Below, piece after piece: positions 56,729 through 64,000 of a DNA stretch of 64,000 nt; within the stretch, counting starts at the first letter, position 1; each line of letters starts with the position of its first letter. The position numbers were made by a program, and so were the translations under genes. The notes under the pieces were generated by a model. The model was not told the origin of the DNA. It worked only from the letters and a program-made list of their open reading frames with translations, and searched no databases. The stretch is from Candidatus Methylopumilus turicensis (GTDB lineage: Bacteria; Pseudomonadota; Gammaproteobacteria; Burkholderiales; Methylophilaceae): the NCBI RefSeq assembly GCF_000953015.1, contig NZ_LN794158.1:1116001-1180000 (forward strand), in the 5' to 3' direction.

Positions 56729-57784
56729 CTAGTGGAACAAATAGCCCCAAGAAGTTTGCATCAAACCACCAACGACAATAATCCAAACCAGTGTAATTGG
56801 AATAAATACTTTCCAGCCTAGACGCATGATTTGGTCGTAACGATAACGTGGGAAAGTCGCACGGAACCACAAGAAGAAGAACAGCAAGAAGCCCACTTTT
56901 GCTAATAGCCACAAGAAGCTATCTGGAATGAGTGAAGGCACAGGTGACAACCAACCGCCCAAGAACATAATCGCAGCAAGCATAGACACCAAAATCATGT
57001 TGGCATATTCAGCTAAGAAGAACACCGCAAAGGCCATGCCTGAATACTCAACGTGGAAACCCGCTACAATTTCAGACTCGCCTTCAGCGACGTCAAATGG
57101 CGCGCGGTTAGTTTCAGCGACCGCACTAATAAAATACACAATAAACAGCGGAAACAATGGCAACCAGTACCATTCAAAAATACCGCCTGATTGCGCCATG
57201 ACGATTTTGCCAAGATTTAATGAGTTAGCGCACATCAACACGCCCACCAAAGCAAAGCCCATTGCAATTTCATATGACACGATTTGTGCGGCAGAACGAA
57301 GCGCGCCCAAGAAGGCGTATTTAGAGTTCGATGCCCAACCCGCAATGATTACGCCGTAGACCGCAACAGAGGTCATCGCTAGGATATAAAGTAATCCTGC
57401 ATCCACATTCGCTAACACCATATCTGGATCAAATGGCACGACTGCCCAAGCCGCAAATGCCGGGGCGATCGCAAGTACAGGCCCAAGCAAAAACAAACCT
57501 TTGCTTGATTCCGAAGGAATAATAATTTCCTTCATCAATAATTTGATACCGTCAGCTAGCGGCTGAAGCAAACCGAAGTAACCCACACGATTTGGGCCAA
57601 TACGCACTTGCATATAGCCAATCACTTTACGTTCAGCGAGTGTTAAATAGGCAACGGCACCCATTAACGGCAAAACGATGGCCACAATTTTGAGCAGCGT
57701 CCACACCGTCAAAGAAACCGCAGGCCAGGATGAACCAAACGTGGTGGCACCCATGGCTAAGAATGACTCAATGAATCCGCTCAT
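56729..57784 (-). CDS. nuoH: NADH-quinone oxidoreductase subunit H
   Basis: The 351-aa membrane subunit forms the quinone-binding chamber with NuoB/D. It shows [34 protein letters not shown] at about residues 50-83, [45 protein letters not shown] and the [13 protein letters not shown] block. Its start overlaps the nuoG stop by four bases, ATGA. Confidence 0.98.
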   Translation of the reverse strand: MSGFIESFLAMGATTFGSSWPAVSLTVWTLLKIVAIVLPLMGAVAYLTLAERKVIGYMQVRIGPNRVGYFGLLQPLADGIKLLMKEIIIPSESSKGLFLLGPVLAIAPAFAAWAVVPFDPDMVLANVDAGLLYILAMTSVAVYGVIIAGWASNSKYAFLGALRSAAQIVSYEIAMGFALVGVLMCANSLNLGKIVMAQSGGIFEWYWLPLFPLFIVYFISAVAETNRAPFDVAEGESEIVAGFHVEYSGMAFAVFFLAEYANMILVSMLAAIMFLGGWLSPVPSLIPDSFLWLLAKVGFLLFFFLWFRATFPRYRYDQIMRLGWKVFIPITLVWIIVVGGLMQTSWGYLFH

Positions 57785-60162
57785 GCTTTTGCCACCTCAA
57801 TCTCGCCCATCAACTCACCCAAAGATGAAGTCAAGTCATAGCCAGTTGGAACACGTACAGTACCCTTGGCTAAACCAGCATCCAGCTTAACTTTTAGCTT
57901 TGCAGAACCAATCCCTTGTTTTACCACAACCAAGTCACCCTCTTGCACACCTAGCTCGGCCATTAGTTTAGCGTTCATCCCAGCGACAGGCTCGGCAACT
58001 TGTTTAGTTTTATTTAGCGGGCCAGAGCGACGCACAACAGAGTCCATCAAGTACTGTGGGACTTCCCCTAAGCGTTGGAGTACGTTTGTTTTTTCTTGCA
58101 CTTTCACATCAAACAAAATACGTAGGTTGTTGTTCAAACGATTCCAGACGACTGTAGATGGTTTTTCACCACCAAACACTTCAGTTTTCACTTGCTCGCT
58201 ACTCTCAAAATTAAAACCGTCTAGGTCTAGTGTATTCGCTAACACACGCAACACCTTCCAAGCAGGACGGCACTCTCCAAGCGGCTTAACAGCGGCAGCA
58301 AAGCTTTGAACACGACCTTCCATGCTCATGCGTGTGCCTGAGGTTTCAGTAAATGGTGCGATAGGCAGTAACACATCGGCATTTTCAAGTGCGCTTGATT
58401 TATAAGCCGTCAGCGCAATGACGCACTCTGCTTTTTCCATGGCTGCATTTGCCACGGCTGGGTTTGCACAATCAAACTCTGGCTCTACATTCAGAAGCAC
58501 ATAAGTTTTTCTTGGTTGTTCCAACATGGTTCTAGCGTTTAATCCGCCTTGGCCAGGAATCACACGCACCATGTCCAAACCGACGCGGTCTGATGATTCG
58601 AATAACACACCGAACGTGGCACCGCAGAGCGAAGCAATCGCTTCAGCTAATGTATAAATTTCAGCATAGCGTGGATGATATTGGGCAATATTACCCAAGA
58701 ATAATGCACTCTTTGGATTGATTAAATCTAATTCTTTACCGTGACCGGCTAAGCTCTCAGCAATCGCCTGGCTGTTCTCACGCACGACGACGCCTTCTAA
58801 CAAATCGCTAATCGATTTAGGCAAGCAAAGAGATAGACGTTGTAAGCCAGACATGGCTTTTAGAATCTGTGCCAACACATTGACGATATCGTTCGGTGAA
58901 CAAATCGCTTGATGACTCACCTTAATCAGCTGATCGTCATTCATCGGGTTCACCATGGACAACTCTGCACCGTCAGCAACTGCGCGACGAATACGTTGTG
59001 TCAGGAGTGGATGTTCATTACGTAGATTGCTACCCACCACTAATATACGATCCATTTTTTGAACGTCGGCAATATTACATCCCATCCAAGGCGTGCCATG
59101 AAAGCGGCCATCTAAACGGAAATCACTACGACGTAAACGGTGATCGATATTGCCACATGAGAGCGCGCGTGCGATTTTCTTCGCTAAGAAACCCTCTTCC
59201 ATCGTGGCATTAGGTGAAACTAAGAAGCCTAAACCAGCAGGATCTTCCTCTACCGTCTCATTAATTTGACGGGCAGCATACTCGAGTGCTGACTTCCAGT
59301 CTGTCTCATGCCATTCGCCATGATGCTTAATCATCGGCTTGGTCAAGCGCTCTGGACTATTTAAACCATCGTATGAAAAGCGATCGCGGTCAGATAACCA
59401 ACACTCGTTAATGCTTTCTTTTTCACGCGGCACAATGCGCATCACGCGATCATTTTTGACGTGCACTTCAACGTGGGAGCCCAAGCCGTCATGGGCTGCG
59501 ATGGTTGGACGACGTGTTAATTCCCAGCTACGTGCTGAGTAACGGAATGGCTTGCTGGTTAATGCACCTACTGGACACAAATCAATGATATTGCCTGAAA
59601 GCTCAGAATCAACGCTCTTATCGACATAAGCCGTAATCTCAGCATGTTCGCCACGACCAACTAGGCCAAGCTCTTGCATGCCGCCCACTTCTTTCAAGAA
59701 GCGAACACAGCGCGTACATTGAATACAACGGGTCATATCGGTGCTGACAAGCGGGCCGATGTTTTTATTGAACACCACACGTTTTTCTTCCGTGTAGCGT
59801 GAACCGCTTCCACCATAAGCAACGGCGACATCCTGCAAATCACACTCACCACCTTGATCGCAAATTGGGCAATCTAAAGGATGGTTAATCAGTAAAAATT
59901 CCATCACGCTTTTTTGTGCTTCAATCGCTGATTTCGAGCGTGTGAAAATCTTCATACCATCGGCAACTGGCGTTGCACAGGCCGGTAATGGTTTGTTAAA
60001 TTTCTCAACTTGCACCAAGCACATACGGCAGTTGGCGGCCACAGACAATTTCTTATGGTAGCAAAAACGAGGAATTGCAACGCCAAGCTGGTCAGCCGCG
60101 TCGATAATCGTCGTGCCGTTTTCGACTTCGACTTGTTTGCCGTCTATTTCAATCTTCAACAT
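57781..60162 (-). CDS. nuoG: NADH-quinone oxidoreductase subunit G
   Basis: The 793-aa peripheral subunit has an N-terminal 2Fe-2S ferredoxin domain ([21 protein letters not shown]), then His-Cys3 and Cys4 cluster sites ([29 protein letters not shown]). The molybdopterin-oxidoreductase-like domain follows at about residues 220-680, without a functional molybdenum site in this family. It lies one base after the nuoF stop. The extra N7 cluster cysteines of E. coli-type NuoG were not apparent. Confidence 0.97.
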   Translation of the reverse strand: MLKIEIDGKQVEVENGTTIIDAADQLGVAIPRFCYHKKLSVAANCRMCLVQVEKFNKPLPACATPVADGMKIFTRSKSAIEAQKSVMEFLLINHPLDCPICDQGGECDLQDVAVAYGGSGSRYTEEKRVVFNKNIGPLVSTDMTRCIQCTRCVRFLKEVGGMQELGLVGRGEHAEITAYVDKSVDSELSGNIIDLCPVGALTSKPFRYSARSWELTRRPTIAAHDGLGSHVEVHVKNDRVMRIVPREKESINECWLSDRDRFSYDGLNSPERLTKPMIKHHGEWHETDWKSALEYAARQINETVEEDPAGLGFLVSPNATMEEGFLAKKIARALSCGNIDHRLRRSDFRLDGRFHGTPWMGCNIADVQKMDRILVVGSNLRNEHPLLTQRIRRAVADGAELSMVNPMNDDQLIKVSHQAICSPNDIVNVLAQILKAMSGLQRLSLCLPKSISDLLEGVVVRENSQAIAESLAGHGKELDLINPKSALFLGNIAQYHPRYAEIYTLAEAIASLCGATFGVLFESSDRVGLDMVRVIPGQGGLNARTMLEQPRKTYVLLNVEPEFDCANPAVANAAMEKAECVIALTAYKSSALENADVLLPIAPFTETSGTRMSMEGRVQSFAAAVKPLGECRPAWKVLRVLANTLDLDGFNFESSEQVKTEVFGGEKPSTVVWNRLNNNLRILFDVKVQEKTNVLQRLGEVPQYLMDSVVRRSGPLNKTKQVAEPVAGMNAKLMAELGVQEGDLVVVKQGIGSAKLKVKLDAGLAKGTVRVPTGYDLTSSLGELMGEIEVAKA

Positions 60163-60163
60163 A

Positions 60164-61486
60164 TTATTTGCCTGTCACCATGGATTTGCCATGCTGAATG
60201 TAATATTCAAATTCTGGTCTGAAATGCTTAATAAAACTGAGGACTGGCGTTGCCGCTGCCTCGCCAAGCGCACAAATTGTGCGGCCTGAAATGTTGTTAC
60301 TAATATCTGTCAACAAGTCCAAGTCTTCCATCTTGCCTTCGCCATCCACGATGCGTTTAATCACGCGATATACCCAACCTGTCCCTTCACGGCATGGCGT
60401 ACATTGGCCACATGACTCTTCATAAAAGAAGTAAGACAAACGCTTGAGGGTGGTCACCATACAAGTCGTGTCATCCATCACAATCATCGAGCCCGCACCC
60501 AAGCTAGAGCCAGCTTTTGATAGCCCTTCATAATCCATGGTTGCACCTAGAATCGCTGATGCCGGCATCACCGCGGTTGATGGGCCGCCAGGAATCACCG
60601 CTTTAAGCGTACGACCCTTCCAAATCCCGCCCGCCATTTCGAGCAAATCAATAAACGGCGTGCCCATTTTAACTTCATAGTTACCTGGCTTTTCTACATG
60701 GCCTGACACTGAGAACAGCTTGGTCCCACCTGAGTTAGAAACGCCTAGGTCTTGAAACGCTTGACCGCCGTGTTGCAAAATCCATGGGATCGAAGCATAA
60801 GACTCAGTGTTATTCACATTGGTTGGCTTACCAAAGACCCCGTAACTCGCTGGGAATGGTGGCTTAAAGCGTGGTTGGCCTTTTTTGCCTTCGATAGATT
60901 CAATCAGTGCGGTTTCTTCACCGCAAATGTAAGCACCGTAACCATGCACGGCATAAAGATCGAAACAGAAGTTAGTACCAAATAGGTTTTCACCCAAATA
61001 ACCCGCTTTTCTTGCTTCATCTAATGCTTCTTCAAAAATCTCGTAGTCTTCCCAAATCTCACCGTGGATGTAGTTATATCCAACGCGCGCACCCAAGGTA
61101 TAAGCGGCAATCGCCATGCCTTCAATCAGTTGATGTGGGTTATAGCGAATAATATCGCGATCTTTAAAGGTGCCTGGCTCGCCTTCGTCGGTGTTACATA
61201 CGAGGTACTTAGTACCATCGAAGTAACGTGGCATAAAGCTCCACTTAAGACCGGTTGGGAAGCCTGCGCCACCACGGCCACGCAAGCCTGAAGTTTTCAC
61301 TTCAGTAATAATGTCAGTCGCTTTTACTTTGTCCGTGACAATACGCTTGAATTGCGCGTAGCCACCGAGCTTTTCGTAATTTTTTAGACTACCAGGGTTA
61401 GCATCACTAGACGCAGACAAGGTGCGCAATGTCACCAAGGTTTGTTTATTCAAATCGCTAACAATAGGGGCTTTATGTAATGACAT
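60164..61486 (-). CDS. nuoF: NADH-quinone oxidoreductase subunit F
   Basis: The 440-aa subunit oxidises NADH. The FMN/NADH site reads [18 protein letters not shown], followed by [15 protein letters not shown] and [17 protein letters not shown]. The N3 4Fe-4S cluster motif is [12 protein letters not shown], with a fourth Cys in [10 protein letters not shown]. Its start overlaps the nuoE stop by one base. Confidence 0.98.
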   Translation of the reverse strand: MSLHKAPIVSDLNKQTLVTLRTLSASSDANPGSLKNYEKLGGYAQFKRIVTDKVKATDIITEVKTSGLRGRGGAGFPTGLKWSFMPRYFDGTKYLVCNTDEGEPGTFKDRDIIRYNPHQLIEGMAIAAYTLGARVGYNYIHGEIWEDYEIFEEALDEARKAGYLGENLFGTNFCFDLYAVHGYGAYICGEETALIESIEGKKGQPRFKPPFPASYGVFGKPTNVNNTESYASIPWILQHGGQAFQDLGVSNSGGTKLFSVSGHVEKPGNYEVKMGTPFIDLLEMAGGIWKGRTLKAVIPGGPSTAVMPASAILGATMDYEGLSKAGSSLGAGSMIVMDDTTCMVTTLKRLSYFFYEESCGQCTPCREGTGWVYRVIKRIVDGEGKMEDLDLLTDISNNISGRTICALGEAAATPVLSFIKHFRPEFEYYIQHGKSMVTGK

Positions 61487-61959
61487 TACTTCAACTCCCC
61501 GAGAATTTCATCGACTTTAGCTGGCGTTAAAAACTCATGCATTTTTGTGTTGTTGACATGCATCAATGGTGCACCACCACAACAGCCCATGCATTCACCC
61601 TCTTTTAAGCAAAACTGACCATCTGGTGTGACTTCATTGAAACCAACACCTAGCTTGGTTTGAAGGTGGTCCACAATTTCGTCAGAGCCGCGCAACATGC
61701 ATGAAATGTTGGTACAAATGGTGATTTTGTATTTACCCACTGGCTGCAAGTCGTACATGTTGTAAAAGGTTGCGACTTCTAAAGCTGCAATGGCTGGAAT
61801 ACCCAAATACTCAGCCACATACGCAATGGTTTCTTTAGAGAGCCAACCTTTTTCAGCCTGTGCAATACGCAATGCAGACATCACTGCGCCTTGGCGGTTT
61901 TCTTTTGGATACTTAGTTAATTCGTATTCGATCTTATCGAGAGACACTTGAGACAACAT
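61486..61959 (-). CDS. nuoE: NADH-quinone oxidoreductase subunit E
   Basis: The 157-aa thioredoxin-like subunit holds the N1a 2Fe-2S cluster. Ligand cysteines are in [11 protein letters not shown] (two) and [13 protein letters not shown] (two). The N-terminal helical part includes [20 protein letters not shown]. It overlaps nuoD by one base. Confidence 0.98.
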   Translation of the reverse strand: MLSQVSLDKIEYELTKYPKENRQGAVMSALRIAQAEKGWLSKETIAYVAEYLGIPAIAALEVATFYNMYDLQPVGKYKITICTNISCMLRGSDEIVDHLQTKLGVGFNEVTPDGQFCLKEGECMGCCGGAPLMHVNNTKMHEFLTPAKVDEILGELK

Positions 61960-63212
61960 TATCGATCAATCTCCCCAAACACAATATCTTGCGTACCAAT
62001 GATGGCCACCAAATCGGCAATCATATGGCCCTTTGTCATTTCATCTAAAGCCGCCAAATGTGGGAAGCCAGGCGCACGAATTTTTAAGCGATAAGGTTTA
62101 TTCGCGCCATCCGAAATCATATAAATACCGAACTCACCCTTAGGATGCTCAACAGCAGCATAAGCCTCACCTACTGGCACGTGAAAACCTTCTGTGAACA
62201 ATTTGAAATGGTGAATCAAATCTTCCATGTTCGTTTTCATGCCCTCGCGATCCGGCGGCGCCACTTTGTTGTCGCTGCTAATCACTGGACCAGGATTTTT
62301 ACGCAACCATTCAACACACTGTTTGATGATGCGATTCGATTGTCTAAACTCTTCAATACGAACGAGGTAGCGATCATAGCAATCGCCATTCACGCCAACA
62401 GGAATATCGAAGTCAAGCTTGTCATAAACTTCATATGGTTGTTTTTTACGTAAGTCCCAAGCAATGCCAGAGCCACGCAACATTGGGCCTGTCATACCAA
62501 GCGCTAATGCACGCTCCGGCGTCACAACACCAACCCCTACCGTACGCTGTTTCCAAATGCGATTATTAGTGAGTAGCGTTTCATATTCATCCACATAGCC
62601 TGGAAAGCGGTTTGCGAAATCTTCAATAAAATCAAGCACTGAACCCTGACGGTTGTCATTGAGCTTGTGGATTTCTTTTTTGCTACGGAATTTAGTTTCC
62701 AAATGCTGCGGCATGCGTTCTGGCAAATCACGATAAACGCCACCCGGACGATAATATGCGGCATGCATACGTGCGCCAGAAACCGCTTCATAAACGTCAA
62801 ACAAATCTTCACGCTCACGGAAGGCATACAAGAACACACTCATTGCACCGACATCTAGGGCATGCGCACCCAACCAGAGCAGGTGATTCAAAATACGGGT
62901 GATCTCATCAAACATCACGCGAATATATTGCGCACGAAATGGCACATCAATCGCCATCATCTTCTCGATGGCCATGACATAGGCATGCTCATTCGCCATC
63001 ATGGATACATAATCAAGGCGATCCATGTAAGGAACAGATTGCAAGTAAGTACGGTTTTCCGCTAACTTTTCTGTGCCACGGTGGAGTAAGCCAATGTGCG
63101 GGTCAGCACGCTGAATCACTTCGCCATCAAGCTCAAGCACTAAACGTAACACCCCGTGCGCCGCAGGATGCTGCGGACCGAAGTTCATGGTGTAATTTCT
63201 TATTTCTGCCAT
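61959..63212 (-). CDS. nuoD: NADH-quinone oxidoreductase subunit D
   Basis: The 417-aa 49-kDa-type subunit lines the quinone tunnel. It carries [38 protein letters not shown] and [17 protein letters not shown], with the quinone-contacting His and Tyr, and a C-terminal DIVFGEIDR. NuoC and NuoD are separate genes here, unlike the fused E. coli form. A 120-base gap containing an inverted-repeat element divides it from nuoC. Confidence 0.98.
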   Translation of the reverse strand: MAEIRNYTMNFGPQHPAAHGVLRLVLELDGEVIQRADPHIGLLHRGTEKLAENRTYLQSVPYMDRLDYVSMMANEHAYVMAIEKMMAIDVPFRAQYIRVMFDEITRILNHLLWLGAHALDVGAMSVFLYAFREREDLFDVYEAVSGARMHAAYYRPGGVYRDLPERMPQHLETKFRSKKEIHKLNDNRQGSVLDFIEDFANRFPGYVDEYETLLTNNRIWKQRTVGVGVVTPERALALGMTGPMLRGSGIAWDLRKKQPYEVYDKLDFDIPVGVNGDCYDRYLVRIEEFRQSNRIIKQCVEWLRKNPGPVISSDNKVAPPDREGMKTNMEDLIHHFKLFTEGFHVPVGEAYAAVEHPKGEFGIYMISDGANKPYRLKIRAPGFPHLAALDEMTKGHMIADLVAIIGTQDIVFGEIDR

Positions 63213-63230
63213 AGCAAACTTTCATTCATT

Positions 63231-63331
63231 TTGCGATTTGTCTTCGAGTGAAGACAAGGCGAAGGAGTGATGACAGTACAAACAGTACGTCGAGCGACGA
63301 CAACGCCGTAATCACTTGAAGACAAATTGCA
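63231..63331. repeat. REP-like inverted-repeat element between nuoC and nuoD
   Basis: Arms TTTGTCTTCGAGTG (63237-63250) and CACTTGAAGACAAA (63313-63326) are complementary at 13 of 14 positions, with pairing extended outward through TTGC/GCAA-like flanks. The first arm can also form a local hairpin TTGTCTTC-gagt-GAAGACAA. The interior carries two ACAGTAC direct copies and GGCG/CGCC complements. It looks like a mobile intergenic repeat. Confidence 0.65.
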
Positions 63332-63332
63332 A

Positions 63333-63926
63333 TTAGCCATTATGGAAGCCCTCGTCGCGTATAACTCGCGGCACATTATTACGCAATTCGATGGAAACAG
63401 GCTGATACACCACACGCTGCTGTTCTGGATCGTAACGCATCTCGACGTTACCAATCATTGGGAAATCTTTTCTGAACGGATGACCGACAAAACCATAGTC
63501 AGTCAGCAATCGACGCAAATCTGGGTGGCCTTCATACATGATACCGAACAGGTCGAATGACTCACGCTCAAACCAATTGGCAACTGGATAAAGCTCAACT
63601 AATGTTGGAAACACTGGGAAGTCATCTTCCGTCGCAAACACTCTTAAGCGGATTCGATGATTAAGCGTCACAGAAAGCAAATGGTAAACCGTGGCAAAAC
63701 GCAAACCCTCCCAAGTGCCATCCGCATAATCTTGGTAATCTACGCCGCATAAATCGATTAATTGTTCAAACTTGAGCGTCTTGTGATCACGTAATTTTTT
63801 AGTGACTTTAATCAAGTCAGCCGCAGCACACTCAATGGTTAACTCATTGAGTGCCAATGTTAATTTGGTGATTTGATCACCAAGGACTGTTTCGATGTTT
63901 TCTTTGAGGGTCTCTAATCGCGTCAT
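63333..63926 (-). CDS. nuoC: NADH-quinone oxidoreductase subunit C
   Basis: The 197-aa 30-kDa-type subunit contains a DLCGVDY start of core, the [21 protein letters not shown] strands, and the signature [37 protein letters not shown]; these lie at about residues 55-165. It is 11 bases downstream of nuoB. Separate nuoC is typical of betaproteobacteria. Confidence 0.97.
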   Translation of the reverse strand: MTRLETLKENIETVLGDQITKLTLALNELTIECAAADLIKVTKKLRDHKTLKFEQLIDLCGVDYQDYADGTWEGLRFATVYHLLSVTLNHRIRLRVFATEDDFPVFPTLVELYPVANWFERESFDLFGIMYEGHPDLRRLLTDYGFVGHPFRKDFPMIGNVEMRYDPEQQRVVYQPVSIELRNNVPRVIRDEGFHNG

Positions 63927-63937
63927 CTTCTTTTACC

Positions 63938-64000
63938 TTAGCGAGCGATCGTGTTGGTGCGTTTGATCTTGTTTTGCAGCTGAATAATGCCGTAGAGCAA
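63938..64000 (-). CDS. nuoB: NADH-quinone oxidoreductase subunit B, C-terminal fragment
   Basis: The last 20 codons and stop of a minus-strand gene are present; the rest is outside the window. The peptide LLYGIIQLQNKIKRTNTIAR matches the C-terminus of NuoB, which holds cluster N2. Position before nuoC confirms it. Confidence 0.9.
   Translation of the reverse strand: MLYGIIQLQNKIKRTNTIAR

Overview
The window looks like a betaproteobacterial chromosome, most plausibly a small freshwater or methylotroph-type member of the Nitrosomonadales/Methylophilaceae. That placement is inference. It rests on the order thrS-infC-rpmI-rplT-pheS-pheT-ihfA-merR-tRNA-Pro, on a complete-type nuo operon followed by a DUF2818 gene, and on moderate-to-low GC. 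No rRNA, CRISPR array, intact insertion sequence or integrase was found.

Layout. Bases 1-2.4 kb hold a partial FemAB/GNAT-like gene and a divergent PQQ-type sugar dehydrogenase lipoprotein. Bases 2.4-10.2 kb are the conserved translation block on the minus strand. infC there most probably starts at AUA, and intrinsic hairpins separate rplT from pheS and precede thrS. Bases 10.2-45.2 kb are a large, mostly AT-rich accessory region lying between thrS and a tRNA-Val gene. Bases 45.4-49.9 kb hold housekeeping genes (2OG oxygenase, PLP decarboxylase, SDR, Nudix, TPR lipoprotein). Bases 49.9-64 kb carry DUF2818 and nuoN to nuoB (nuoB cut by the window end), all on the minus strand.

The accessory region has four modules. 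(a) 10.5-14.3 kb: an STGP-motif protein, a ParA ATPase preceded by a perfect palindrome, a 67-aa ORF with a perfect Shine-Dalgarno and TTG start, a META-like lipoprotein with a hexanucleotide repeat, and a GT32-like glycosyltransferase. (b) 14.7-25 kb: two convergent, tightly packed operons that look like an undescribed small-molecule pathway. The plus operon encodes a cyanophycin-synthetase-like ATP-grasp ligase with a degenerate Mur-ligase half, a hotdog protein, a P450, a methyltransferase and a sulfotransferase. The minus operon encodes a second sulfotransferase, an acyl-adenylating enzyme with a G9 tract in its coding sequence, a DAO-family FAD oxidoreductase and a threonine-synthase-like PLP enzyme. 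(c) 25.1-39 kb: a 1981-aa acidic repetitive protein, a type I secretion operon (TolC, ABC, HlyD) and a GT41 SPINDLY/OGT-like glycosyltransferase. (d) 39.6-44.6 kb: an Stf0-like sulfotransferase, a TagF-like polymerase, a TagD-like nucleotidyltransferase, a PAP phosphatase (CysQ-like), APS kinase (CysC) and a secreted ClpP-fold protein.

How the parts may work together (inference): CysC would make PAPS, the three sulfotransferases would use it, and the CysQ-like enzyme would remove the PAP by-product. The region therefore reads as a cell-surface and secondary-metabolite sulfation island combined with a secreted, possibly glycosylated giant surface protein. The small-molecule pathway at 14.7-25 kb is the strongest candidate for an undescribed system.
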